A stretch of DNA of 64,000 bases from Siphonodentalium dalli (GCA_032622095.1 CP136067.1:130113030-130177029); one strand, 5' to 3'; shown: positions 1-12,116, counted from the stretch's first letter. Made by a program: numbers and translations. The notes: generated by a model not told the origin, from the sequence alone.

Positions 1-105
1 ATACATTAACTACAACTGTTATCTACTCTATGGCATCCAACCGAGATCAATGATGTACTTGAGAGCCAAGAGCCGTTAACGTACACTGGTCACGTCAGAT
101 GGGCG

Positions 106-359
106 CAAGCCTTGAAATAGGGTGTCTGTCATTTGCAGAATGAGGTCCACAGAGGGTGAATTTAGTGATGCTACCCCGCATAGCGGGCTAGCATAACAAA
201 ATTCACCCTCTGGGAACCTCATTCTGCTGAGGTGTAAGCAGAATGAGGTCCCCAGAGGGTGAATTTGGTGATGCTAGCCCGCTATGCGGGGTAGCATCAC
301 TAAATTCACCCTCTGGGGACCTCATTCTGCAAATGACAGACACCCTATTTCAAGGCTTG
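106..359. mobile_element. hAT-like foldback element with 8-bp target duplication
   Basis: The ends CAAGCCTTGAAATAGGGTGT and its inverse are flanked by GATGGGCG at 98-105 and 360-367. It holds two nested CAGAATGAGG hairpins with a GCTGAGGTGTAAGC centre. Same family as 62853-63065. Confidence 0.88.
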
Positions 360-367
360 GATGGGCG

Positions 368-1040
368 TAACATAAATCAATGCATTCCCCTGTTCACTAA
401 TTTGGATTCATAAATATAAACCGACATTTCATTTTTATTGTGCAGTAAACTGTACTTCAAATCACGGGGACATGGAGCAGAAAAATAGGCTGTCGATGTA
501 GATTTCCATAATTCGTGGCTACACGCGTGTGAGCTGATATGTACGAAAGCGCATTACGGCCATCCGAAAATTCCGAAACACAACCGCATCCCCCAAATGT
601 ACACATACATAACACGTTAATACGACTTGTAGAAAAATTTACATGTTGCTTTTATTTCTACAAGTCGTTATAGCGACTTCCGACAACGAATAGTTGGAAG
701 TCCTAACTGTGCTATATCTTTGACGTCGATGTGGAAATATGGAAACGCACGGGCCTTTGGTGATGCTGGGGTCATGGGGCAGAAACTAAACTGTCGATTC
801 AGGTATGGGTAGTTCATGTGCACAGCTATACACGCATACGAGCTGACATGCGATAAAGCTTCCCGTGGCTCATGGGCGTGGTGACAGGAGGGGTATATGG
901 GGAGTTTGGTAGTTTGATATAGCATAGTATTCCATTTACTTTAAGTATACCTGTGTTTCTGGTGACATGCAAGAAAAAATAGGGGCGGGTGGGGGGATTA
1001 GTGGCTTTTGATTTGATTTGATTTTTTCATTTTATTTTAT
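368..1040. other. Flank with a duplicated segment and a hairpin
   Basis: Sequence at about 468-555 recurs, diverged, at 773-862 (CATGG.GCAGAAA, CTGTCGAT, GAGCTGA.ATG). A hairpin ACGACTTGTAGAAA / TTTCTACAAGTCGT lies at 621-667. No gene is recognised. Confidence 0.5.
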
Positions 1041-1044
1041 CAAA

Positions 1045-2265
1045 GGATTTAGTCATGCAAAGAGTAAAATACAAGATGGCTGCTGGCGGCCATGTTTTTT
1101 GGCCGAATGACCCCAAAATCACTCGGTCCCATCTACATGTCAATATTAACATCCATGGCAAATTTCATGATTATCAGACGAACAGTACGACCTGTAGCCC
1201 GCGCCAATGGATTTAATTATGCAAAGAGTAAAATCCAAGATGGCTGCTGGCGGCCATGTTTTTTGGCCGAACGACCCCAAAATGACAAGTTCCCATCTAG
1301 ATGTCAATATTAACATCCATGAGAAATTTCATGATGGTCAGACGAATAGTACAACCTGTAGCCCGCTCCAATGGATTTAATTTTGAAATCCAAGATGGTC
1401 GCTAGCGGCCATGTTTTTTGGCCGAATGACCCCAAAAGGACTCCTTCCAATCTACATGTCATTGTTAACATACATGACAAAATTCATGAAGATCCGACCA
1501 AAGCTACGACCTGTAGCCCGCGCCAAAGGATTTAGTCATGCAAAGAGTAAAATCCAAGATGGCTGCTGGCGGCCATGTATTTTGGCCGAACGACCCCAAA
1601 ATCACTCGTTCCCATCTACATGTCAATATTAACATCCAAGACAAATTTCATGATGATCAGACGAACAGTACGACCTGTAGCCCGCGCCAATGGATTTAAT
1701 TTTGAAATCCAAGATGGCCACCAGCAGCCATTTTTTTGGCCGAATGACCCCAAAACGACTCGTTCCCATCTACATGTCAATGTCAACATTCATGACAAAT
1801 TTCATAAAGATCAGAACTAAGGTACGATCTGTAGCCCGCGCCAAAGGATTTAGTCATGCAAAGAGTAAAATCCAAGATAGGGGAATAATTTAATGGTTGA
1901 CAGTAAATGGAGGAATAGGAAAGGTGAAATGTTTAAGTAAGACAAGATGTACATGTCAATATCAACATTCATGACAAGTTTCATAATGATCGGATTAGGG
2001 ATGTGGTGAGTATGGTGTGCCAAAGGATTTAGTGATGCAAAGAATAAATTCTAAAATTGCCACCGGCAGCCATGTTTTTTCCGAATAACCCCAAAATGAC
2101 TCGTTCCCATCTACATGTGAATGTCAACATTCGTGACAAATTTCATAAAGATCAGAACTAAGGTACGACCTGTAGCCCGCGCCAAAGGAAATTGTTGACG
2201 GACACAGGGACACACAGACGACGGACGCCAACCCATGGCAATAGCTCAAACTTACAAAGTAAGTT
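1045..2265. repeat. Tandem repeat array, about 160-bp period
   Basis: Seven units carry GCAAAGAGTAAAATCCAAGA, GGCCATGTTTTTTGGCCGAA, TCCCATCTACATGTCAAT and CGACCTGTAGCCCGCGCCAA. The array ends with a GACGGACACAGGGACACACA tract and CAATAGCTC..GAGCTAA, like the ending of the array at 4080-5175. Short open frames in it (MFFGRMTPK-type) are repeat artefacts. Confidence 0.85.
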
Positions 2266-4075
2266 GAGCTAATAAAGTCACCAGTAATCAGTTCGAGTTA
2301 TGATGAGATGCAGATGTGAGATAAAAAAGAAAGAAGACAGATTGATTGACAAACTATGGTAAACAGTATTGATATTGTCACAGGGTCCAAATTTTAGCAG
2401 AACTTAGACCCACATCCACCTTCCTCACCCATGTATTGTGCTTGGGTCTCATAAGAGGTAGCTATATGAAAACATTATTAAGTCAAAATTTAAAGAATAC
2501 TCCATGGACTTAATATTCTATTTGCAGAATAAAAATCCAGAGGGCATGACCGGGTCAAGACCATCGTGGTGGCATTTACTTTGAACTTGTTGAATCAATA
2601 TATGACAAACATCACAATCATCACTATATATGACATGCTACTAAAGGGACTGACAAGATTGACGGGGAAATGGTTTGGAAATATACAATTGCAAACTTGA
2701 TCCAGGAAATATTAAATTGTGAAGTATTTTTCAATATTTGATTAGCAAAATGAAAAGCTATATACCAGTTATTGTATACCCTGCTTCACACTCTACTGTG
2801 GGTATACATTTCTACTCTTGGTGTAAATGTTCAAATGTCATTTCATGGGTTAATTATTTATAACGACTGTATTAAAATGTCCTGTGTAAAGCCCTTCTCC
2901 ATATTAACATGCTACCTATTTAGGGCCAACAATTTGGAGATTGAAACAGGCGGTGTCCCTTTGAGTAAATTTGTATTTTACTTGTGAAAAATATGACAAT
3001 ATTTTGAGCTGACAAGGTCTAAACTTCTGACTCGCAAGATAAAAAATGGGACACAATTTAATCATCTTTATCTCACAACTGGGAACAATGAATTACTGTT
3101 GCATACAGTAGGTTAAAGTGAAGAAATGGAGATGCAATTTTCAAATGTAGGAAATTTATTTGTCATCCAGACAGGATTTTTTAGAACCTTCCACTTACAG
3201 TCCTTGGAGGGCTATCACTGAGCGCCTGATGTTCATGCTGATCTTGATTAAAAAGGTAGCATACATGTATGTTGGTGAAAAATAAAAACTGCTAAATTAC
3301 TCCTAAATAAACATATCATAACAATTATGATATTGTTAAGGCTTTTAAGCTATAAGCAGGAATGAGAATAAGATGTCAAGATGTGGGGATCCTCATATCA
3401 TTTCTCGATATCATTGTTATTTTGATCAGAAAGTAAATAATTAAAATAAGAACATCTCTAGCAAACCCAAAACTGGTTTATCCCATAACATATTAATCAT
3501 ATGTTTACTCACATTCTCCTTGAATTAATGAACAAACTTGCGTAATTAAACTAACACTATTATTTGAAAAATGAAAAGGTCCACAAAAGAAATACTTTCT
3601 CCTCAAAGTAGAACTTGAAGAAATTGAACACTAATGTCAATAGCACAATTAAACAATGAATATTCTACTCTCACACTAGGGAACATCAATCACAGATGAA
3701 AAACACATGAAATATTAAGCCACAACTTAGAAATGAAAACTATAAATCCTAACTTCAACAGAAGAACCCCAATAGCAACACAATTTTTAACAACCTGCTT
3801 TGTTGAAATTTTAACACCAAATGGCTACCTGATTGTAAAATTCAATGACACCAGCTATTCCAAACAGAAACATGTAATTAATATTAGTCTGTAACAGTGT
3901 CTGACAGGGTTTATCAGATTAAAATGTCAATGCCTAGCAGACAGCAGCATTCAGATGTGCCACAGATGTGCCACACAATCAATCAATTAATCATTTGTAA
4001 AATAATGTAAATATAAGGTGCTGGGAACAATGCATGTATACTCTTGGGCACCTTATTATAATTACTGATATATAG
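2266..4075. other. Unassigned AT-rich DNA
   Basis: I see no gene or repeat in this stretch. Confidence 0.4.
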
Positions 4076-4079
4076 TGGT

Positions 4080-5178
4080 GACTATAGGTCCACCAAGGCA
4101 AGCTAAAGAAAAAAGATTAAAATTAAAAAAAAGAATCAAAAGTTAGAATAAAAAAAATATATTATAAATTTTATTCATTTAGATTTAAAAACAAAAAATG
4201 ATTTCAATCTGTCCATTTTGTTTAAGAGTTATTTCCCTGGCTCCGCCCCTATTTAATCCAGTGACTCTGTTTGAACAAATCTGAATCCAAGGACTCTCCA
4301 TACCAAGTATAAGCCGAATAGGCCCGATAATTATTGAGAAGAAATTGTTTTGAGAATTAATATGGAGGGATAGAGTTATGGCCCTGGCTTCACAAATATC
4401 TAACTTGGTGACCTCATTTGAACAAATCTGAATACCAGTCATCTAGGGAACATCCACACCAAATATGAACCCATTTGGTCCTATTTATATTTAAAAAAAA
4501 AAGAGTTATGTCCCTGGCTCCACCCCTATTTAATCCAGTGACCCCATTTGAACAAATCTGAATCCCAGTCATCCAAGGACCCTCCATTCCAAGTATAAGC
4601 TGAATAGGCCTGATAATTATTGAGAAGAAATTATTTTACGAATTAATATGGAGGGAACGAGTTATGGCCCTGGCTTCACTAATATCTAACTTGGTGACCT
4701 CATTTGAACAAATCTGAATACCAGTCACCTAGGGATATCAACACCACATATGGTCCTATTATTCAAAAACATTTTTTTTAAGAGTTATGTCCCTGGCTCC
4801 GCCCCTATTTAATTCAGTGACCACATTTGAACAAATCTGAATCCCAGTCATCCAAGGACCCTCAATACCAAATATAAGCTGAATAGGCTCGATAATTATT
4901 GAGGAGAAATTGTTTTAAGAATTAATATGGAGGGAACGAGTTATGGCCCTGGCTTCACTAATATCTAACTTGGTGACCTCATTTGAACAAATCTGAATAC
5001 CAGTCACATAGGGAACATCCACACCAAATATGAACTCATTCGGTCCTATTGATCTGAAGATGTTCAAAGCATTGTTGACGGATGGACGGATGGACGGACG
5101 GGCGGACAGACGGACGCCGGACGGACGAGGAGTGATGACTATAGCTCCACCGGAGACTTCGTCTCAGGTGAGCTAAAA
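4080..5178. repeat. Tandem repeat array, about 280-bp period
   Basis: Three to four units alternate GAGTTATGTCCCTGGCTCCG and GAGTTATGGCCCTGGCTTCA with CCATTTGAACAAATCTGAAT between. It starts at ACTATAGGTCCACCAAGGCA and ends in (GACGGACG)n then ACTATAGCTCCACCGGAGAC..GAGCTAA, so the two borders are related. Confidence 0.85.
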
Positions 5179-5179
5179 A

Positions 5180-6640
5180 ATCACCACCCTCCCACAAATG
5201 CTCAATGTTTGTATCCATATATACTAGTGTTACACCTTTTAATGCATACCTATCACTGATTTAGCTAAATAATGTTGAGAAAGTCTATGTCCAAACTCAT
5301 TTAATTTCTATTAACCACTACCCCTTCACATCAAATTGAGTTAATAAACGTATATAGGGTCAATCATGAACAATAAGCCTGAAATACATCGTTTTATTCT
5401 TGTTTCATGTTCCCTATTTTCGAGGTAGTCCGTTATTTTGCGATGAAATGTCCGTTAGTTTGCGATGAAATGTCCGTTTTTGGATGTGTGATGTCATGAT
5501 TTACACAGTTAATTAACTTAATTATGTTAATGATTTATTGAATTAAATTAATGACTAACTAATAGAAAATGGAAGATGATTTTGCATATTTGTACATGGA
5601 ATTTTTCCATGTGGCATAAAAATAAAACCAGATGCATCCAAATTTTGCAAAATGAATAAAATGAAAACCGTCGGGTGCTCCGAAATTGGGGCGGGCGGGT
5701 CACCGGAAACGCAGGTCTTTTTTTCTTGGCCTTAGTGTAAATGTGGTAGACAAATATTACAACATTTTCCGAATGTTAGTCAATTGTTTTAAATAGTATA
5801 GATGCAATACAGCTCCCCTGTGATGCAATATTTGCATTTCGTGAGGTGCACTATTCCTCCACCACCCATCCACAATGCTAACTTGCCACTCTATTGGATG
5901 GTTAGCAGCCGAACAATTTGCCACTCAACGGGGGGTCAAGTGCCTCCCTATCGAAGAACAATTTGTCCCTCAACGGGGGTCAAGTGTATCCCTGTCGAAG
6001 AACAATTTGTCACTCAAAGTATTGGTTGAATTTATGATAGTCTAATATTCCTGTATTTATTATGAAAATTACTGATGGTAGATACACAGATTTTCCTAAT
6101 GCTGGTCATTATTTTTACCTGGAAATTTCCAACTATGGTGGAGTGTTAGGATGAAAATTTCCAACATTTGGAATTGTTCAAGCACCAGATGGAAATATCA
6201 AACCAAGTGAGTCGGAGAGCAAATTGAATTTCTCGCACTTTCAATATTTTCAAGATTTCTGTCTGCGTCAAGGGGTGGGGGAGCGTGCATTGGAACTTCC
6301 TAGGCGGACACCAACATAGGAGACTATCTAGCCTGTCAGGGCCGTCCTATATTTGATGTCGATATGGAAAAACGGTGCAATTGAGAACACTTAGTTATGT
6401 TTATCGAATTTTTATTTCATGGTCTTTTGCCAATTCTAAAGACGACCATTATTTTGAGAGAACATTTATGCACATAATTATACACTTGTCTATATGCATA
6501 AAACAATATGCTAGTATGGAAATAATGTCGAAACCCTTCCAAAGAGATGACTACATGTATACCCGTTCAGCATCAAAACGCAGCAATACATGTCTTGGTA
6601 ACTGATAACCCTTTCATGGCGAGAGCGGCGCTGCAGCAAC
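5180..6640. other. Unassigned DNA with a small tandem repeat
   Basis: A 60-bp repeat (GAACAATTTG.CCTCAACGGG and TCAAGTG..TCCCT.TCGAA) occurs about two and a half times at 5905-6025. The rest shows nothing. Confidence 0.45.
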
Positions 6641-6654
6641 ATTAAAGACCCTGA

Positions 6655-7032
6655 TCCAATGCATTCTCTTATAAATGCGAGTCGACCATTGGTCGCCTCG
6701 CATATATAAGAGAATGCATTGGCCCAACAATTTTGTAATATTGTTTTTATCATTTTTTCTTACATTATTTACCAACTTTTATCATATCTTATAATATTTT
6801 CTGATATTCTATGACAATTTTTATCATTTTTTCTTATATTTAACAATTTAAACATTTTTATCATTTTTTTTTTACATTCTTTAACAAATTTTAATAATAT
6901 TTTTAATTCTTTCTTACATTTTTTTTAGTAATTATAAAAAATTACTATAAAATTTGTTAGGCCAATGCATTCTCTTATATATGCGAGGCGACGTATGGTC
7001 GACTCGCATATATAAGAGAATGCATTGGCACA
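6655..7032. mobile_element. Double-hairpin element variant
   Basis: The hairpins at 6657-6724 and 6960-7030 (CCAATGCATTCTCTTATAAA and the like, loop GTCGACCATTGGTCGCC) flank an AT-rich middle rich in TTTTATCATTTTTTCTTA. The outer ATGTGACCC ends are missing. Confidence 0.75.
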
Positions 7033-7239
7033 TGGTTTTCACAAAAAGTCAGGAAGCTTGAGTCATGAAAGGGATAATAATTCGCACTGCATAATTCTTA
7101 CTTGATTCCCATACAATGGTGCGCAGAGGTGTTCAACCAACAAGGTCAACAACTAGTCTCAGACTGTTTAATGCACGTGTTAGCTGAAGAATACACCATT
7201 CCAATGTGCGAACCCAGTCCAGAAATACTGTGTCCGACC

Positions 7240-7357
7240 ACAGGAGCTTGGAATTTTGTCAAAACCCCTCTTTTATTGGCGGAACCACCTATATATGGTC
7301 CCGGGAGGTGGTTCCGCCAATAAAAGAGGTGTTTTGACAAAATTCCAAGCTCCTGTG
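7240..7357. mobile_element. Perfect palindromic element flanked by GTCCGAC
   Basis: The arms CACAGGAGCTTGGAATTTTG and the inverse, about 53 bases each, meet at CCTATATATGGTCCCGGGAGG. GTCCGAC occurs directly on both sides (7233-7239 and 7358-7364), a likely 7-bp target duplication. Confidence 0.8.
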
Positions 7358-7370
7358 GTCCGACATTATC

Positions 7371-7746
7371 AGAATGAGGTACACAGAGGGTGGATTTAGT
7401 GATGCTACCCCGAGCAGCAGGATAGCATCACCAAATTCACCCATGTGGACCTCATTGGTCTCATCTTTTGGGAAGTAACGATAATTTGTTCACGCTCACC
7501 TAGTTAAGCAAATATGAAGCAATGGGCATTTATACTGAGTCCGTGCCTCCATAACTCTGACATATATATATATAGTCTCAAATTAACATTGTTTCAGTTA
7601 TTTTCCCCTTCTGCTAAGTTTTCATATTCCATAATTTCCATAAGATAAAATGCATAATCGAGGTTACTGATGAGTGAACATAGCCAACTTCAACTGGAGA
7701 ACTTCAAGGGTCACTAAATTCACCCTCTGGGGGACCCCATTCTGCA
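7371..7746. mobile_element. Long CAGAATGAGG foldback element, diverged
   Basis: The hairpin at 7371-7459 and the half-hairpin at 7708-7746 bracket the 250-base middle shared with 35713-35910 (TCAAATTAACATTGTTT; GATAAAATGCATAATCGAGG). It lies about 125 bases downstream of the gene 1 stop codon. Confidence 0.7.
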
Positions 7747-7871
7747 AATGTCAGAACACTATACATGTATATATACAGGCCCAGTGTACACGTAAGAAGT
7801 TCAGCAGTAACATGGTGTAAATATCGGCAATCGTAGCAAGTGAACATTTCATTGTATTACTGCCTGGAGAC

Positions 7872-9157
7872 CTATTGCATATTGGCACACATCATCGAAA
7901 CAGTTTGGTCGTGCATTTTCTTGCTCACATTTTTCGCATGACCCTGAGTCTTGATATGTCTGGCCAAAGAACATTTCTGGATGAAGCTCAGGTCACACAG
8001 CTCACATGAATAACGAACGTCCTTCGTGTGAATCTTCATATGACGCCACAGCGCCACCTTCTGGCGGAACGCCAGGCCACATACGTCACACAAGAAGTCT
8101 TTAGTTCCTGTGTGTATGAGCACGTGGTGTTCAAGCGCCACTTTGTACTTAGCTACATGCGAACAGTAGCTACATGGCCACGGTCGAACTAAGACGCTCG
8201 ATTTTCCCATAGTTTTACGACATTTAGCACGATGCACATGAAAAAGCGGACCGCATGTGAATACCTCCCCACACAGATCACATAGATGAGATTCATTGCT
8301 GTCATTCGAGTTTTGACTTTCAGAGTGTTCGCGTATTGATGCTTTATTACGACAATGTCGACTATGGTAAAGGAATTGCTTGTGCTTGGTGAACGTTCTC
8401 GGACATGTTGGACAATCGCGCTTGTAATGATCCATAAACAAGTGGGTGCGGAATTCTTGGCTGTCCTTACATGTTTCATCACATTCCGGACATTGCAGAG
8501 TAAGTCCTGAATGAATGGAACGGAGATGACTGTCAAAGGATGTCGGGGTCACTAAAACATCCAAACATATAAAACAGGCGTATAATCCGTCAGAATTTTT
8601 AAACCTGGAATACGCCTGCACGTGCGGTTTGGGAACCTTGTCGCATTTATTTTCTTGGCAACGCGGCACGTGGTCAGCGAACTCTTCACGGTCCCTGAAA
8701 ATCGTTGCACAGTTCCTACAACGGCGCTTCTCGTGGCGATTCATATGGCAAGCAAGCGCGCCGAGATTCACGTGTGTACTGGAACATTCTGGGCATGTCA
8801 GAGGGACTCCTTTATGAATCCGAAGATGAGCTCTTAATGCCGCAGTTGAGATACATTTCAAAGAGCAGACAAAACACGCGAATTCCCCGTCGGCATCTTT
8901 GAATTTTTCCAAGAATTTCCAATATTCGACAGGATCTCTCTTTATCTTCGGAATTTCACATTTCTCGTTTAAAGAAACGAGCGATTCAAAATCGTCGCGT
9001 CGTTCGTCACCATCAACAGATGATTGTAAGGATGCTGGACTAGTCGAGACTTCCGATGATATATGTTCCATATCCTGTCCCCGCTCCGACGAACTGGCTC
9101 TCGGGTGCTTTGTCGGTCGTGGACGCAGAGCATCATCACCGCTCTGACTATCGGTAT
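7872..9157 (-). CDS. Gene 1 terminal exon: ten C2H2/C2HC zinc fingers
   Basis: This 1286-nt terminal exon carries 427 residues and ends in TAG at 7872-7874. The acceptor TTACTGTAG precedes 9157. Counting from the Met at 9071, the first Cys and last ligand of each finger are at 66-86, 93-113, 118-138, 166-187, 194-215, 220-240, 264-284, 300-320, 328-348 and 356-378. Fingers 3, 6 and 7 end in Cys (C2HC); the rest are C2H2. Fingers 1-3 and 4-6 are a duplicated block, each led by a similar linker (KFKDADGEFACF versus RFKNSDGLYACF). Fingers 8-10 have the usual HTG-like linkers. A Ser/Glu/Asp-rich stretch lies between the homeodomains and finger 1, and about 21 residues follow finger 10. The role is probably DNA, RNA or protein binding by the finger array; the target is unknown. 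Confidence 0.92.
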
Positions 9158-9249
9158 CTACAGTAAAGAAAAGTATGCAAATAATAAATATACCCCATTC
9201 AATATGACACTATACAGTAACATTGCTAAGTATGGTATATAGAGGCTCC

Positions 9250-9375
9250 ACAACGAGTTATGTTGGGATATAATATTTTATGAAACGAGTTTGATAAATT
9301 TGATTCACAACGAGTCGTAGACTAGTTGTGAATCAAATTTATCATACGAGTTTCATAAAAGTGTTATATCCCAAA
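9250..9375. mobile_element. Foldback element in gene 1 intron
   Basis: CAACGAGTTATGTTGGGATA at one end and the inverse at the other; inner arms GATAAATTTGATTCACAAC and inverse. Confidence 0.75.
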
Positions 9376-10337
9376 AATAACGAGTTGAAGATATTGTATA
9401 TCACATGAAAAAAACTAGAGCTTTATGCCTTTTTAACAAATCAAAATTCTTAAAAAGAATCTGGAAAATGCATACATTTACAGCGTTGGATGAGATCCTT
9501 TACAACCGTATACAACAGTATTGTGCACTCTGGAGCTGCCGACGGAAAATTTTGGCCCCCAATTTTTTGTCTCTTTGATTTTTGTTTAATTTCGTTAGTG
9601 CAACAATCATTTTGCATTGTCTGGTGTTGGGTGTTATTCGCGGCTTTTCGAAATAGTATTAATGCGCCTGAATCAACTTAAAGACGAGCGGTCATTTCGT
9701 TGGAGCGACGCCAAGTGATATGTAACTAGTGAGAAATAAAGTAATATGTAATGGCTTTTTAAATGATATAATAGGGGTGATATATAGACATCGCGAAAAT
9801 CAACATAGGCATCAATCAGTTTTATGTTGAAGGTCAAAACATTTCTTCGCCCGAATAAGGTGGATGGTAAGATTGAAACATTTTCAATGTTCAATGTTAT
9901 GTGATACGTGTAGCTTTAACTTGAATGTTAATTATACCAGCCATATGTGTTACGTTTCCGTAATATCGATCTCATTTGTGTTGGCCGATAAATCTTAATA
10001 AAACACAAAGTTTGATCAAAACAAAATCAGTATTCGGGTAAAGTAAATTTAATTTCAACATTAGTATCCATTTAATAATGCCTGTGAAATATTGATACCG
10101 GTAATTTATATCCACGATAATCATTCCATGTCATTAACCCTTTCTATCTACTATATACTCATTGACGAGTAGTTGCCCCATAGTAAATGATCCAATAATA
10201 AGTTTAACAAACGACCATTTTGTAGAACTTATTATATACATAAATATTTCCCTCAATAAAAAGGGCCCCTTCTGCACTTTTATTTATCTGTCGTCTGCTT
10301 TTACCACCTTAACCATTTACCCAACAGAAGGGCCCTG

Positions 10338-10562
10338 TGCCAATGCATTCTCTTATATATGCGAGTCGACCATAGGTCGCCTCGCATATATAAGAGAATG
10401 CATTGGCTTAACACATTAAAAATTATAAAATTGTTAAAGAATGTAAGAAAAAATGGTAAAAAGTGTTAAAAAAAAGATTTTTTTTAGGCCAATGCATTCT
10501 CTTATATATGCGAGGCGACCTATGGTCGACTCGCATATATAAGAGAATGCATTGGCACAGGG
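10338..10562. mobile_element. Short double-hairpin element
   Basis: GGCCCTGTGCCAATGCATTC begins and the inverse ends the element. Hairpins at 10341-10407 and 10488-10556 enclose an AT-rich 80-base middle. It lacks the longer ATGTGACCC ends. Confidence 0.75.
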
Positions 10563-10747
10563 CATAACTGTAACTATCACAATGTGGTCAAGGAGCCGGT
10601 TCCAATGATATCCATATTTGTATGGTTCTATTGAGACAGACCGAAGATATTTTAGGCTGTTGAAGCTTTATTTGGCCGGTTTTGGCCGGTTTGTTGGGTA
10701 AAGGGTTAACATCCCTCCAACATGAGTGATAAACCATTCCGATGCAC

Positions 10748-10842
10748 AGGTCCCTGGCACAATAGACCCCCACCACCCAAAGACATATAGTCTTATATAT
10801 ATGTCTTTGTGTGGTGGGGGTCTATTGTGCCAGGGGCCTGTG
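10748..10842. mobile_element. Palindromic element
   Basis: The arms CCCTGGCACAATAGACCCCC and inverse, about 40 bases, meet at ATAGTCTTATATATATG. It sits 65 bases from the donor of homeodomain exon 3. Confidence 0.75.
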
Positions 10843-10907
10843 TTCGATGTACCCTGTTTACTGACTGAGAGAATCCATTTAGTATTGAAAAGGTTAAGTT
10901 GACTCAC

Positions 10908-11123
10908 TTTTCTGGATCCGCTCTTTAGAAGATTTTAAACGCCGATACTGAAACCACAGTTTGACTTGTTTCTCGGAGAGACCGAGCTTTTCGGCCAGTT
11001 CCTCTATTTTGAATTCGTTCGGGTGCTGGTTGGAACTGAAAGCCTCCTCTAGAAGGTCATGTTCCTCCATCGCTGTCACCTTCACCCGAGTAGGCGGCGT
11101 TATCTTTCGCGTTTTCTTGGGTC
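10908..11123 (-). CDS. Gene 1 exon: homeodomain 3
   Basis: This 216-nt symmetric phase-1 exon encodes 72 residues. The acceptor (ACTTGTAG) precedes 11123 and the donor GTGAGT follows 10908. A basic stretch PKKTRKITPPTRVK sits just ahead of the homeodomain and may be a nuclear localisation signal or N-terminal arm. The domain reads EEHDLLEEAF, then EFKIEELAEKLGLSEKQ, then VKLWFQYRR. Spacing from Phe20 to Trp48 is 28 residues. Position 51 is Tyr instead of Asn (W48 F49 Q50 Y51 R52 R53), although the flanking positions are otherwise typical. It joins the zinc-finger exon through a split AAT (Asn) codon. Of the three domains this one looks closest to ordinary homeodomains. Confidence 0.85.
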
Positions 11124-11134
11124 CTACAAGTTAA

Positions 11135-11880
11135 AATATAAAAATGATGTATTATATTATTTAAAGGGGTATATACTCATTATACTGTACACTAAATAAG
11201 GCCATTTATGGGACCATCTCATGTTATACTAAACAGCCATAAATCCATAACCTCATTTTCATGATAATTACCATGTTGTTTGTATCGTCCATATGGCACA
11301 TTAGTGTATTTTACACTAATCAATGGCTCAAATTCATTCATTTGTGAAATATAGCCCCCCCCCAATTGATGTAGTTTGAGTTTATTTTATTGATGGTTAT
11401 AGCGCTGTGGCCGTTCTGCACTTTGTGTCAACCGCGAAACCGTACACGTGTACACACACTATATTGCTCCAGCAGCCACATCGAAATGCCATTTGACCAA
11501 ATTGAAAAACCAACACATGGGTTCATTGGCAAAACCGTAACAAAAAAACAAAAAGAGAAAACAGACGCAAAAAAAAAAATTCAAGTTGGTGGCAACAGTT
11601 ACAATTGAACTCTGCACGGAAGGGAACAGCAAACACTTAAACGATAAAACCACTTGATTTTAGAGTTATCCATCTTCATCCGCAAGACCGCCAGTTTGAC
11701 ATCGTGTTTCTGGGCCACTTATTACTGCAGATCTCGAGAAATAGCAAACTTCAAAAATCGATATTTGATCACTCTTGAGCTTTGATGGGTGGGTTCCTCC
11801 ACTCGAATCAAATATGTTTTACCCCTGAAGCCAAAGAAATAGTAATTTAGGAGCGTCTGATCGGATTGAGTACTTTTAAA
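11135..11880. repeat. Element fragments in gene 1 intron
   Basis: Sequence at about 11165-11345 matches 36940-37148 in inverted orientation (shared ACTAAAT..GGCCATTTATGGGA and TAGTGTAAAATACACTA motifs). Sequence at about 11725-11880 is the 3' half of the TTAA-type element that is complete at 43063-43519; it ends GGATTGAGTAC. Between them, 11390-11650 shows nothing recognisable apart from A-rich runs. Confidence 0.6.
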
Positions 11881-11933
11881 CACTGAACACAAGCAACAAA
11901 TGATTGGGAAATTTTATGGAGGGTATGACTTAC

Positions 11934-12116
11934 GTTCTCCTTCCTCGTTTAACAGTGTCTTTCGCCTTTTCCGGAACCACGTGCGGATCATTGGTTCTGC
12001 TATAGCCAGAGTAGTCGCCATCTTCGTTCTTTCGAGGAAACTGGGAAATTTTTCCGCCGAGAAATGCTTCTCCAGTTCACCAACTTGATCTGCCTCGATC
12101 TTCAGCGTAGTCGACC
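11934..12116 (-). CDS. Gene 1 exon: homeodomain 2
   Basis: This 183-nt symmetric phase-1 exon encodes 61 residues. The acceptor (CCTACAAG) precedes 12116 and the donor GTAAGT follows 11934. The segments VGELEKHFSAEKFPS, ERTKMATTLAI and MIRTWFRKRRK match helices 1 to 3 with 28 residues from Phe20 to Trp48. Position 51 is Lys (W48 F49 R50 K51 R52 R53). The basic run RKRRK after Trp-Phe may double as a nuclear localisation signal. The exon joins homeodomain 3 through a split CGA (Arg) codon. A fragment of a TTAA-type element begins about 50 bases upstream of its acceptor. This is the most divergent of the three domains: helix 2 has Met-Ala and helix 3 has Pro at its start (AEPMIR). Confidence 0.8.

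Larger units (their letters stand above)
9158..10907 (-). other. Gene 1 intron between homeodomain 3 and fingers
   Basis: This is a phase-1 GT-AG intron. It contains a foldback at about 9250-9375, a double-hairpin element at 10338-10560 and a palindrome at 10745-10845. Nothing else is recognised from 9380 to 10330. Confidence 0.75.

Noticed and set aside
668-925. 85-residue minus-strand frame
   Set aside because: Lies in a locally duplicated segment, with no domain and no splice support.
1092-1893. Repeated MFFGRMTPK-type short frames
   Set aside because: They are the same part of the 160-bp tandem unit read several times; frames break within each unit.
8189-9147. Other frames over the zinc-finger exon
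   Set aside because: They overlap the finger frame in other phases or on the opposite strand and have no domain content.
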